From assembly GCF_016093545.1 (NCBI RefSeq), contig NZ_JADKYX010000005.1, forward strand, positions 62,001 to 126,000: a stretch of DNA of 64,000 nucleotides, given 5' to 3'. The notes under the pieces were generated by a model. It made no database searches. It was given only the letters and a program-made list of their open reading frames with translations, and was not told the DNA's origin. Both the position numbers and the translations under genes were made by a program. Positions 1 to 8,776 of the stretch are shown here, piece after piece. Position 1 is the first letter of the stretch. The number at the start of each line of letters is the position of its first letter. The DNA is from Massilia rhizosphaerae. GTDB taxonomy: Bacteria > Pseudomonadota > Gammaproteobacteria > Burkholderiales > Burkholderiaceae_D.

Positions 1-3000
1 GCCCGTGCTTTTCCTGACGATCCGGCCGAACCCGTCGCGCAGCAGCGTCAGGGCCTTGCCTGCGGCCGTGGTCTCGGACGCGGTCCTGTCCTTGTCGTCG
101 TATGCGATGGTGCGCGCCGAGAATACGCGGCCGGACTGGCTGGTCGAGGTCGCGACCTGGCGTCCCAGGCTGTCGTAGCTGGCCTCGGTGACGATGCCGC
201 TCGGATCGGTAAGAGCCAGGAGACGGCCCAGGGCGTCGAATGCATAGCCGCAGGTCGCGCCGGCGCCATCGGTCTTGGCGATCGGAACCCGTTTGCCGCC
301 GCAGAGCGCATACTGGACGGTCGTCGTCCGGGCGCCGGCGGTACCGGCGGCGACGGTGGCCGTGACGGTGTCGACGCGCGGATAGACGGTCGTCGTGGTG
401 ACGGGCGTGCCGTCCGCGCCCGGCCCCGACACCGACACTTCGCGCCCGAACGCGTCATATGCCCACTGCGCCAGCGCGGCGGGGGCCGCGTCGAACCGGG
501 GCAGCGACTGCGACAGCCTGGCGCCGGCGGCGTTATAGGTGCTCTCGACGATCACCGGCGCGTCGCCCGCCGCCGGATCGCGCTCCGTGCGCACGACGCG
601 CCCGAGGCCGTCCGTGAAGACGCGATGCACGCGCCACGCGTCGGCCAACCAGTCCAGGCGTTGCGATCCGGACTGGCACAGCATGCCGTTTTCCATCGAC
701 CAGGTGTTGCTCGACGTCTCGACCAGCGTCCCGTCGGGGGCCGTGCGGGATTCCGCGACGACGCGGCCGAGCCCGTCGATGACGCGCTTGCGCCAGGCGC
801 CGTTGGGGTCGGTGGTGCCGGTGCATTGGCCGAAAGCGGGTTCATGCGTGTATGTCTGGACCAGCACGTGCCCATCGCCATCGGCCACCGTGTCGGCGGC
901 CACGAACGTCATGAATTCCGCATCCCAGGTCGTGGTGCTGACCCTGCCGCACGGGTCGACCATGCTCGTCCGGTTGCCCAGCCCGTCATAGCCGAAGGCA
1001 GTGGTGAGCCATTGGCCCGTGACGTCGTCGTAGCGGTCGTGCGCGGTCATCAGCGCCGTGGCGGGATCGTAGGCGTAGCGGTCCTGGCGCAGCGTGGCCG
1101 GGGCGGGACCGTCGGTCGTTTCGCTGCGGGCCACGAGCAAACCCAGCTGCCAGGACGGTTCGTCGACCGTGTATTGCTGCACGACGGTCGATGCGGCGGC
1201 GAGCGCATTACCGCTCGTGTCGGTCCGCACGGCGTTGCCGAAATCGTCGTAGGCGGTAACGGTCGTCAACGACGTATCCGGGACCGGGGTCCCGTCGGGG
1301 CTCGCGAAGCTGTAGCCGGCGGCGGTGCCGCCGGTGGCGAGCACGAGCCACGCGGCGCCGGCCTCGGGTGTTTGGTAAGTCGCGGTGGTCGCGCGCATCA
1401 AGGCGCCGTCGGACGTGCGGGTGAGCAGTGACGCGCTCACCGTCTGGCTGAGCGGGAACATCTGGTTCAGCGTCGTCCTGGTGGTCGTGCCGGCGTCGCT
1501 ATCGTCGGTTTCGACGGCGGCAAAACCGAGCCAGCCGCGGCCGCCGCGATCGATCAGCGCGCCTTCGTAGCGGTATGCGGATTGCCAACTGCCGCCGATC
1601 CCGTCGGCGGTGCTGCAAGTGCGCACCACGTACTTGGGGATGGGTGTGCGTTGCAGCACGTGGCGCGCGCCCACCGACGCGGGCCGCGGGACGGCGCCGC
1701 AGCCATAGCTCGCGCCGCCGATGGCCGCGTGCAGCAAATCGCGCGGTTCCATCGCGTCGCCCTGGCTCGGCGCCGGCGTGTACACGGCCGGATCGGTCAA
1801 CGGCGCATAGGCGGCGCCGTAGCATGCGCCCACGCCGTTCGTCGCGCTCAGCAGCAGGTCGGGATACGGTCCCAGCGCGGGCATGACGAAGGCATCCTGC
1901 ACGCCATCGACGTCGACGGCATAGACCAGGTCGCTCAAGCCGATGCCGCGCAGGTCGAGCGGCATGGCGTTGCCGCCGACGCGGCTGCCGGCGGGAGGCT
2001 GGGTCAGTCCGGGCAAGGGCACGATGCCGTCGGCCGAGGTCCGGAACGCGGTAAGCGCGAGGCCGTCGCCACGCGGGGTCAGCAACAGCAGTTCCGGTGC
2101 CGCCGAGCCTGTCAGCGAAGCGGGCACCGCCAAGCCGCCGTAGGGCAGGCCGGTCGACCCGGACGCGCCCGCATTGAAACGGCATCCGTCGTTGACCAGG
2201 ACCTGGCACAGCATGTTGCCGGTGTCCGGATCGGCGCGCAGGTACACGATGTCGGTGTTGCCGTCCGCATTGACGTCAAGCGGGATCAATTGGCCGCCGT
2301 ATCGCACGCCGGGCGCCAGCGCCGCGCAGCCTTCGGCAAAGCCGTCGCGCCCCTGCGAGCGGAAGACGGTCAATGCCAGGTCGTTGCCGTCGGCGGTCGG
2401 GGTCGCGTACACCAGGTCGTCCATGCCGTCGGCGTTGACGTCGCAAGCGAACAGGGTACCCCCATAGCTCACGGTGAGCGCCGGCTGCGCCGTTGCCGCA
2501 GGCGTGAACGAGGTTCCGTTCGAGAACAGCGTGGTCAGCCCAAGAAGGCCCTCGCTGGTCGGCCAGGAAAAGACCAGGTCGGCCATGCCGTCCCCGTCGA
2601 CGTCTGCGGCGATGACCGTCGCTCCCGGTTCGATGCTCGCATGCCCGGCACCGTGGAGCGGGCCCGGCTCCAGCGTCCATGTGCCGTTTGCCTGTTTCGG
2701 CGTGAACAACGTCAGGCCCAGCGCGCCGTCGTTGCCGATCGCATAGACGAGTTCGGTCAGCCCGTCGCCATTCGCATCGAGCGTGACGAACTGCCCCCCG
2801 TACGGCAGTCCGGGTGGCGCCACGGCGACAGGCGTGCCGAACGTGCCGTCGGCCCGTGCCGGAAAAATGGTCATGCGCAGGTCGTTCTCCGGCCCGGCGT
2901 AGGCGTTGACGAAGTCGACCCGGCCATCGCCATCGATATCCATCGGCAGCAAGGTGCCGCCCCATTGGATCTGCCCCACGTCGAACGCGACCGCGGTGCC

Positions 3001-3894
3001 GAAATTGGCTGCGCCGTCCTGCCAGGTGAAGGTGGTCGGCGGCAATGCCTGGCCGCTCGCATCGGCACGGGTGAGCGCCACCAAGCGGCTGCGCCCGGTC
3101 GCGCTGCCGTATTCGTAGGCCAGCGTATAGGTCGACACGGTGGCGTCGTCGATCATCGTGACGACGTCATGCAGCCGCAGCGTGGTGCTGACCGGATAGC
3201 CGGCGACGAACGCGGACTCGACGTCGGTGCGTGCTTCATAGCCGAAGCGCACGCTGCGCCGGGCCGCCACGCCGGCGCCGGGATTGGCGGTGTAGTCGAT
3301 CCGGCCCGGCAGGCGCGTGCCGCCCGCGCCGGCGTCGACGTAGGAGAAGCTGATGACGTTGCCGCTCCGGTCCGTGATGCTGCTCAGGTACCACGCGCGG
3401 ATGCTGGGATTGTCGTCGCCGACGACCCCTTGCGAATCGGGCGTGGCGCCGTAGCGAAAGACCCGGCCGTCGCGCTGGTACACGACGAAGCCGTCGGGCC
3501 CATGCCGGTTCGGCGTACCGGCGTAGACGGGCACGACCTTGTGCCAGGTCTGGATCTCCGTTTCATAGACGGTGTCCGCGCCAAAATAACCGGCGCCGCT
3601 GCGCACGACCAGGCGCGACTGGTCGAGCATGAGCCGGTCGCCGTCGGAGAACGTGATGCCGCCCAGGTAGCCGTCCTGTGCCAGCGTCGACGGACACCGC
3701 TCGATCACGGACATGCCCGACAGGGCCCATCCCACCCCGAGGGGGCCGTTGGCCGCCAGGCTCGTGTAGCCGAAGCCGAGTTGCGGGGCGGCGCCGGCGA
3801 TTCCCGGCGGCACATCGATGGCAACGTTGAACGATGCGCCGCCGTTGTGGTCGACGCGCAATGCACCCGGAAGGGTGCCGACCAGGCCGCTCAT
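1..3894 (-). CDS. SpvB/TcB-like protein with FG-GAP (VCBS) and RHS repeats, C-terminus off the window edge
   Basis: The reading frame is open from the ATG at 3894 to the left edge, giving 1298 visible residues; the C-terminus is missing. The first ~150 residues resemble the SpvB/TcB N-terminal domain (MSGLVGTLPGALRVDHNGG, then GPLGVGWALSG). Residues ~310-560 hold repeated DxDGDG-type calcium loops typical of FG-GAP/VCBS propeller blades, for example DIDGDGRVDFV near 2940 and DVNADGMDDLV near 2430. From ~870 onward there are RHS/YD repeats (YDAFGRE, FDALGRL, SYDSLGRQ). In Tc toxins this architecture belongs to TcB, which with the RHS part forms a cocoon around a toxic C-terminus. The start overlaps the stop of the upstream gene (ATGA) and has GGAGG 4 nt upstream. 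No TcA partner is in the window, so assignment to a Tc toxin rather than an orphan RHS protein is an inference. Confidence 0.88.
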   Translation of the reverse strand, partial: MSGLVGTLPGALRVDHNGGASFNVAIDVPPGIAGAAPQLGFGYTSLAANGPLGVGWALSGMSVIERCPSTLAQDGYLGGITFSDGDRLMLDQSRLVVRSGAGYFGADTVYETEIQTWHKVVPVYAGTPNRHGPDGFVVYQRDGRVFRYGATPDSQGVVGDDNPSIRAWYLSSITDRSGNVISFSYVDAGAGGTRLPGRIDYTANPGAGVAARRSVRFGYEARTDVESAFVAGYPVSTTLRLHDVVTMIDDATVSTYTLAYEYGSATGRSRLVALTRADASGQALPPTTFTWQDGAANFGTAVAFDVGQIQWGGTLLPMDIDGDGRVDFVNAYAGPENDLRMTIFPARADGTFGTPVAVAPPGLPYGGQFVTLDANGDGLTELVYAIGNDGALGLTLFTPKQANGTWTLEPGPLHGAGHASIEPGATVIAADVDGDGMADLVFSWPTSEGLLGLTTLFSNGTSFTPAATAQPALTVSYGGTLFACDVNADGMDDLVYATPTADGNDLALTVFRSQGRDGFAEGCAALAPGVRYGGQLIPLDVNADGNTDIVYLRADPDTGNMLCQVLVNDGCRFNAGASGSTGLPYGGLAVPASLTGSAAPELLLLTPRGDGLALTAFRTSADGIVPLPGLTQPPAGSRVGGNAMPLDLRGIGLSDLVYAVDVDGVQDAFVMPALGPYPDLLLSATNGVGACYGAAYAPLTDPAVYTPAPSQGDAMEPRDLLHAAIGGASYGCGAVPRPASVGARHVLQRTPIPKYVVRTCSTADGIGGSWQSAYRYEGALIDRGGRGWLGFAAVETDDSDAGTTTRTTLNQMFPLSQTVSASLLTRTSDGALMRATTATYQTPEAGAAWLVLATGGTAAGYSFASPDGTPVPDTSLTTVTAYDDFGNAVRTDTSGNALAAASTVVQQYTVDEPSWQLGLLVARSETTDGPAPATLRQDRYAYDPATALMTAHDRYDDVTGQWLTTAFGYDGLGNRTSMVDPCGRVSTTTWDAEFMTFVAADTVADGDGHVLVQTYTHEPAFGQCTGTTDPNGAWRKRVIDGLGRVVAESRTAPDGTLVETSSNTWSMENGMLCQSGSQRLDWLADAWRVHRVFTDGLGRVVRTERDPAAGDAPVIVESTYNAAGARLSQSLPRFDAAPAALAQWAYDAFGREVSVSGPGADGTPVTTTTVYPRVDTVTATVAAGTAGARTTTVQYALCGGKRVPIAKTDGAGATCGYAFDALGRLLALTDPSGIVTEASYDSLGRQVATSTSQSGRVFSARTIAYDDKDRTASETTAAGKALTLLRDGFGRIVRKSTG

Positions 3895-5252
3895 AGGGCC
3901 TCCGACAGCGCGGCGGAATGTGAGACCTGGACCAGATCCCATTGCGGCAGCGTCATGCCGACATCGAACCCGTACCACGCGATCTGGCGGTGCCATACGG
4001 TGGAATTGCCGCGGTTGCAGAAGCCGTAGAGCTGGATGTGCTGGTCGAATCCGAACTGCACCGGAAGCGGCGCGTCGCAGGCGTTGGCCGGGATCGTGTA
4101 GACGGCGGTATCGTAGAAAGCCGCACCATTGCAGGCGTTGACATCGATCGGGTTGACGTTGTCGTTGTCGTCGATCACGTTGCCCCACCAGCTTCCGAAG
4201 GTGTCCGGCGTATTCGCCAGGCCGTTCCAGTTGTTGTTGTTGTAATATGCCCACGCGATTTCGCCGGTGGCAGGGTTGCCTGTCGGCTGGACGCCCCAGT
4301 TCGGATTCGGCGCCGAGGTGGAAATGCCTGCGGCGAACTGCTGGGGCACGGGCCCGCCGTCGCCGGGCACCAGGACGGACATGACCTGCGAGACCGTGCA
4401 GGGCACGGGGTCGGCCGTCGTTCCCGGGTCCGGAGACCATTGCGTCAACGTCAACGCGCCGGACGCCACGGTCGTCGTATTGGTAAAGGTCGACAGCGCG
4501 TACACGCGCGCGCCTTCGAAGTTGCTGCACATCTGGAGGTTATTCTGCGCATCCATCTGGCAGGCATTGACGGTGCCGTCCTGGACGAGCATCACGACGT
4601 ACTGGGGCTGCTGGCTGCTGCCGTTGGCGTAGTAGACGAAATACTGTTGCCTCATGTTGATCGACCACGTCTGCTTGCTACCGGCTTGGGCCCACATGGT
4701 CAGGTCGATTTCGCGCGAGGTCTGCAGGTTATAGGTGAGGATGCCGAACATGGTGCCTACCGGCGGCGCGTTGGGGGCGCTCGGCGTCGGATCGCCCAGC
4801 AGGGCGACGTGCCCGCGCAAGCTTTCGGCGATGACGGTGTCCGGCACGGACGATGCGGATGCCGGGAGTTCGGTCGCCGTGCCGAGTTCGTCGACGACGC
4901 CGGCGCGGGCCGGCGCGGCGCCGCCCTCCGGAACCATGGTGACGATGGTGTGGTACATGCCAGGATGGCCGTCGATCGGAATGCGCGTCACCGCGTGCAG
5001 CAGCAGATCGGCGGCCACGTCCATGCCCGCGCCCGGACTGACGTCGGCGAGGTGGCCTTTTTTCGCGTGAACGGTCGCGATGGTCTTCCCGGCCGCCAGC
5101 GCCGCGCGCGCGTCCGCCGCTTCGATGCCCGTCGCACCTTGCACGAGAACGAGATCGTGACCGGAAGCGTGTGCGCCGCCGGCTTGCGCCAGCGCGCTGA
5201 TGACGAGATCTTCCAGCATTCCTGCAATGGCACCAATAATTTGGACAGACAT
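3891..5252 (-). CDS. hypothetical protein, 453 aa, coupled to the SpvB/TcB-like gene
   Basis: I do not recognise this family. The start at 5252 is chosen because GAGGGG lies about 6 nt upstream; a longer frame from 5348 exists but lacks a comparable site. There is no signal peptide or clear membrane helix. The N-terminal ~130 residues are Ala/Gly-rich (MSVQIIGAIAGMLEDLVISA) with an HGGAxASGHD-like stretch. The C-terminal ~270 residues are rich in Asn, Gln, Trp and Tyr (AYYNNNNWNGL, GSWWGNVIDDNDN) and contain several Cys, resembling an all-beta, lectin-like fold more than an enzyme. The stop overlaps the start of the SpvB/TcB-like gene by four bases, so the two are made together. A role as partner, adaptor or passenger of the RHS protein is inferred from this coupling only. 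Confidence 0.7.
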   Translation of the reverse strand: MSVQIIGAIAGMLEDLVISALAQAGGAHASGHDLVLVQGATGIEAADARAALAAGKTIATVHAKKGHLADVSPGAGMDVAADLLLHAVTRIPIDGHPGMYHTIVTMVPEGGAAPARAGVVDELGTATELPASASSVPDTVIAESLRGHVALLGDPTPSAPNAPPVGTMFGILTYNLQTSREIDLTMWAQAGSKQTWSINMRQQYFVYYANGSSQQPQYVVMLVQDGTVNACQMDAQNNLQMCSNFEGARVYALSTFTNTTTVASGALTLTQWSPDPGTTADPVPCTVSQVMSVLVPGDGGPVPQQFAAGISTSAPNPNWGVQPTGNPATGEIAWAYYNNNNWNGLANTPDTFGSWWGNVIDDNDNVNPIDVNACNGAAFYDTAVYTIPANACDAPLPVQFGFDQHIQLYGFCNRGNSTVWHRQIAWYGFDVGMTLPQWDLVQVSHSAALSEAL

Positions 5253-5408
5253 TTTTATTCCCCTCGATAAGACCTTGTCGCGGCGGCCGGGATCGACTGC
5301 CAGCGCCACCTTCGCGGGCGGCACCGGCAAGTCGTCCGCAAGACGCATGCCATCGCCTGCATAGCCGGAAACGGCTTGCGCCGGCCACCGACGCTGCCGT
5401 CGGGCGGG

Positions 5409-5472
5409 CGCTTTACAGTAAAGCGAGTGTCGCTTTACATTCTTTTTACAGGGTATTGACAGTCGTTTTACA
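5409..5472. promoter_or_regulatory. four phased TTTACA direct repeats in a divergent promoter region
   Basis: TTTACA occurs at 5412-5417, 5434-5439, 5445-5450 and 5467-5472, with start-to-start distances of 22, 11 and 22 bp, so all copies face the same side of the helix. The first two share the 9-mer CGCTTTACA. Copy one also forms CTTTACAGTAAAG (5411-5423), a palindrome around one central base. Direct hexamer repeats at 11-bp period are typical of OmpR/PhoB-type winged-helix regulators. The array lies between the minus-strand toxin-like operon (start 5252) and lacI at 5595; closeness to the AT-rich part suggests it serves the minus-strand operon, which is an inference. Confidence 0.6.
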
Positions 5473-5544
5473 TGCTGCCGCGGCGCGGCGCCGGCGGCGG
5501 CATCTTGTCTGTTCGAAATGATTCAGGTAGCGTTGCCGCAACGA

Positions 5545-5563
5545 TGTGGTAACGTTGGACACA
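5545..5563. promoter_or_regulatory. LacI-type operator, site A, before lacI paralogue 1
   Basis: The sequence TGTGGTAACGTTGGACACA has an AACGTT core and flanking TGTG/CACA ends. It matches the local consensus GRYAACGTTRYC except at its right end. It sits 32 bp upstream of the lacI start, consistent with autoregulation. Confidence 0.55.
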
Positions 5564-5594
5564 TGCGCCTGCGGGGCGGGAAAGTGAAATCGGA

Positions 5595-6611
5595 ATGCAG
5601 AAAACAAGTACGCTGACGGAAGTGGCCGAAGAAGCCGGCGTGTCGTTGATCACGGCGTCGCGCGCGCTGCGCGGCGTCGGGCGGGTCGCGAAGGAGACGC
5701 GCGAGCGCGTGCTCGCGGCGGCGGCGAAGCTGGACTATACGCCGGACATGATCGCGCAGAAGATGCGGGGCGGGAACTCGGGCCTGATCGGCGTTTTCGT
5801 CAACGGCTTCCGCTCGCTCGTGCTGCACGAGCTGCTCAGCGCCCTCAACGACGAGGCGCGCCGGCTCGGCTTCGACCTCATCGTCTTCAACGCCGAGCAC
5901 TTCGACGACGCCCGCCGCGCCGGCACGGCGGAGATGCTGCGCAAGCTGTGCGACGGCCTGCTCCTGCTGCTCCCCGATGCCAACGACGGCCTGCTGGCCA
6001 AGCTGGAACGCGCGCACGCCCCGTGCGTGCTGGTGAGCTTCGCGGCGCGCCAGATCGACCTGCCCGTGGTCCTCGGCTCCAACCGTCTCGCGGCGCGGGC
6101 CGCGGTCGAGCACCTGCTCGGGCTGGGCCACCGCCGCATCGCCTTCATCGCCGGCACCTCGTTCACGGGCCAGAGCGAGGAGCGCCAGCGCGGCTACGAG
6201 GATGCGCTGCGCGCGGCCGGCATCGCGATCGAGCCGGCCTATCTGCGCCAGGGCGATTTCAACGATGCGAGCGGTTTCATGGAGACGCAGGCGCTGCTCG
6301 CGCTGCCGCATCCGCCCACCGCCATCTTCGCGGCCAACGACGCGATGGCGTTCGGCGCGCTGGACGCGCTCTCCGGCGCCGGCAAGAAAGTGCCGGACGA
6401 CGTGTCCGTCGTCGGCTTCGACGACGTGATCCGCGCCGCCTTCGTCCATCCCAGGCTGACCACCGTGCGCCAGCCCCTGAACGAGATCGCGATCCGGGCC
6501 GTGGCGGAACTGGTCGATGCGATGCGCAGCGGCCGGGCCGACGGCTTCCGCATCGAATTGCCGGCCCGCCTCGTCATCCGCGACTCCACCGGACCCGCTC
6601 CCAAGGCCTGA
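5595..6611 (+). CDS. LacI-family transcriptional regulator (paralogue 1)
   Basis: 338 aa, the usual length of the family. The N-terminal helix-turn-helix is clear (LTEVAEEAGVSLITASRALRG, residues ~7-27), followed by a hinge helix region and the periplasmic-binding-protein-like effector domain (LGHRRIAFIAG near 180; IFAANDAMAFGALDAL near 240; VSVVGFDD near 270). It is cytoplasmic and should repress until a sugar-derived effector binds. It is closely similar to the second LacI at 11572-12651, and both are preceded by related operators, so they probably recognise overlapping targets. Downstream are a heparinase-like lyase and GH105, each candidates for control. The effector cannot be read from sequence; a uronate-containing oligosaccharide is a guess from context. 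Confidence 0.93.
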   Translation: MQKTSTLTEVAEEAGVSLITASRALRGVGRVAKETRERVLAAAAKLDYTPDMIAQKMRGGNSGLIGVFVNGFRSLVLHELLSALNDEARRLGFDLIVFNAEHFDDARRAGTAEMLRKLCDGLLLLLPDANDGLLAKLERAHAPCVLVSFAARQIDLPVVLGSNRLAARAAVEHLLGLGHRRIAFIAGTSFTGQSEERQRGYEDALRAAGIAIEPAYLRQGDFNDASGFMETQALLALPHPPTAIFAANDAMAFGALDALSGAGKKVPDDVSVVGFDDVIRAAFVHPRLTTVRQPLNEIAIRAVAELVDAMRSGRADGFRIELPARLVIRDSTGPAPKA

Positions 6612-6714
6612 TCGCCCCGCCCGCCATGGCGCGGGGGTGGCATCGTTACCATCCCCGGCCCGCCCACGCTTCACGCAAGCACTTGATCGAAATCCTATTG
6701 TCATTTGCCAATTC

Positions 6715-6735
6715 GAGTGGTAACGTTGTCTCACA
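6715..6735. promoter_or_regulatory. LacI-type operator, site B, before the lyase/GH105 operon
   Basis: GAGTGGTAACGTTGTCTCAC contains GGTAACGTTGTC, a full match to the local consensus. It shares ACGTTGTCTCA exactly with the reverse complement of the site before the second lacI gene. It lies about 16 bp upstream of the lyase start codon, an ideal position for steric repression. Confidence 0.65.
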
Positions 6736-6750
6736 TAACGAGGAGACGAC

Positions 6751-8760
6751 ATGAACCGGAGGGATGCGCTGACCCGCGGCGTGCAAGCGCTGGCGCTGCT
6801 GGGTTCGCCCGGCCTGCGCGCGGCGCACGCGCAAGGGGGCGGGCAGGGCGGTGCGGCACAGGCGCCGCGCGTGTCCAAGCGCTACCTGCGCACCGTCGTC
6901 GACGACGCGCTGCTGGCGCGGCACCTGCTCCCGGCCGACGCGTGGCATCCCTATCCGCAGGCGGGCGACCGCGCCGCCTGGTCGCGCGTGCCGGCCGACG
7001 TGGCCGAAGCGCTCATCGCGCGCGCCGACTCTTGGCTGGGCACCGAATGGCCGCAGCTGCCGGCCAGCCTGTTCCTCGAATTCGCGGAAAACGGCAACCG
7101 CACGCATTACGAACAACGCTATTTCGAGCGCCGCAGCCGGCTCGCCGGCCTGGTGCTGGCGGAATGCGTGCAGGGCCGCGGACGCTATCTGCACGCGATC
7201 GCGGACGGCGTCTGGCACGTGTGCGAGGAAACGTTCTGGGGCCTGCCGGCGCATACCGGCATGCAGAAGCGCGGCGTGGGCCTGCCCGACGCGGCCGAAC
7301 CCGTGATCGACCTGTTCGCGGCGGAGACGGGCGTGACGCTCGCGTACGTCCACTACCTCGTCGGCGCGCAGCTGGGCACCGTCTCGCCGCTGCTCCCGGT
7401 GCGCATCGCGGCGGAAGTGAAGCGGCGCATCCTCGACCCGGGCTGGGCGCGCGACGATTTCAAGTGGATGGGCCTCGCGGTTGGGAAAAATGAGCGCAGG
7501 GAACCGCTGAACAACTGGACGTCGTGGATCGCGTCGAGCTGGCTGGAAGCGAACCTGCTGCTGGAGCCGGATCCGGCGCGGCGGCGCGCGGCCACGCTCA
7601 AGATCTGCGGCTGCCTCGACCGCTTCCTGGAAGACTATTCCGACGACGGCGCGTGCGAGGAGGGGCCCAGCTACTGGACGATGTCCGCCGGACCGTACCT
7701 GGACTGCCTGATGGCGCTCGATTCCGCGCTCGGCGGCATCGTCGATCTCGCGGCCGACCCGTTCGTGCGGCGCATGGGCCATTACGTGCTGGACGTGCAT
7801 GTGGCGGGCGACTGGTTCGTGAACTACGGCGACGCGCATGCGCAGGTCCGCCATTCGCCGCCGCTGCTGCACCGCTTCGGCCGCGCGACCGGCGACGGCG
7901 AGCTGGCCGCGTTCGGCGCCTTTCGCGCGCCCGCGCGCGGCATCGCGCTGTCCGACCAGGGCCGGCTCGCGCGCGACGTGGCCGACGTGCTGGAGGTCGC
8001 GCGCATGCGCGCAACGACAGGACGGGATGCGCTGGAGCGCGCGGCGTGGTATCCCGCGCTCGGCCTGATGACGACGCGGGCGCGGGCCGGTTCGGCGCAA
8101 GGCTTCTTCCTCGCCGTGCAGACGGCGCCGAACGCGCGCAGCCATGGACACCACGATTCGGGCAGCTTCATCGTGTTCCACGACGGCCGGCCCGTGTTCG
8201 TCGATCCCGGCGTCGAAGCCTACACGGCGAAGACGTTCAGCCGCGATCGCTACACCATCTGGACCATGCAGTCGGGCTTTCACAACCTGCCGCTCGTGGG
8301 CGGTCACATGCAGCGGGGCCGCGACGCGCGCGACCGCGCGAGCGCGGTGCGCGTCGACGACGGCCCGCGCGCGACCGGCATGGCGATGGAGCTGGCCACG
8401 ACGTTCGGCCCCGAGGCGGGCATCCGGACGTGGAAGCGCCGCGTCGCGCTGGACCGCGACGCCGGCACGGTGACCCTGCGCGAGACGTTCGAGTTAATGA
8501 AGTCCGCCCCGGTGACGCTCGTCTTCATGACGCCGCGCCGGCCCGACGCGGCGCAGCCGGGCATCGTGGCGCTGCCCGTGGCGGGCGGCCGGACGGTGCT
8601 GCTGCGTTTCGATCCCCGCATGTTGCGCTCGGACGTCGAGCCGCTGCCGCTGGCGGACCCGGGCCTGAAACACGAATGGGGCGAGGCGCTGTACCGCGTC
8701 AAGCTGGCGTCCACGCGGCCGCTGGCCGCCGGCGACCTGGCCATAACGATAGCGACATGA
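6751..8760 (+). CDS. heparinase II/III-family polysaccharide lyase, exported
   Basis: 669 aa. The N-terminus has a twin-arginine-like export signal (MNRRDALTRGVQALALLGS) with an Ala-x-Ala site near residue 28. An alpha-helical toroid-like region (residues ~60-400) is followed by a beta-rich Heparinase_II_III domain marked by SHGHHDSGSF (His465, His467, His468), then VDPGVEAYTAKTF. Family members cleave uronic-acid-containing glycans by beta-elimination, generating the unsaturated ends that GH105 enzymes remove, and a GH105 gene follows 16 bp downstream. An AGGAG Shine-Dalgarno precedes the ATG, and an operator of the local LacI type lies just upstream. Substrate is not readable from sequence; pectic or other uronate polymers are more likely than animal heparin. 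Confidence 0.87.
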   Translation: MNRRDALTRGVQALALLGSPGLRAAHAQGGGQGGAAQAPRVSKRYLRTVVDDALLARHLLPADAWHPYPQAGDRAAWSRVPADVAEALIARADSWLGTEWPQLPASLFLEFAENGNRTHYEQRYFERRSRLAGLVLAECVQGRGRYLHAIADGVWHVCEETFWGLPAHTGMQKRGVGLPDAAEPVIDLFAAETGVTLAYVHYLVGAQLGTVSPLLPVRIAAEVKRRILDPGWARDDFKWMGLAVGKNERREPLNNWTSWIASSWLEANLLLEPDPARRRAATLKICGCLDRFLEDYSDDGACEEGPSYWTMSAGPYLDCLMALDSALGGIVDLAADPFVRRMGHYVLDVHVAGDWFVNYGDAHAQVRHSPPLLHRFGRATGDGELAAFGAFRAPARGIALSDQGRLARDVADVLEVARMRATTGRDALERAAWYPALGLMTTRARAGSAQGFFLAVQTAPNARSHGHHDSGSFIVFHDGRPVFVDPGVEAYTAKTFSRDRYTIWTMQSGFHNLPLVGGHMQRGRDARDRASAVRVDDGPRATGMAMELATTFGPEAGIRTWKRRVALDRDAGTVTLRETFELMKSAPVTLVFMTPRRPDAAQPGIVALPVAGGRTVLLRFDPRMLRSDVEPLPLADPGLKHEWGEALYRVKLASTRPLAAGDLAITIAT

Positions 8761-8776
8761 CACTGAAGGAGTCAAA

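Noticed and set aside
1582..4029. Long plus-strand frame of over 800 codons opposite the SpvB/TcB-like gene
   Set aside because: It is the antisense of a well-supported gene with FG-GAP and RHS motifs; its composition is the Arg/Gly/Ala pattern of GC-rich shadow frames, with no recognisable domain.
6751..8760. Naming the lyase as a heparinase or alginate lyase proper
   Set aside because: The family is clear, but substrate-defining residues cannot be assigned from sequence alone, and context points to plant uronate polymers.
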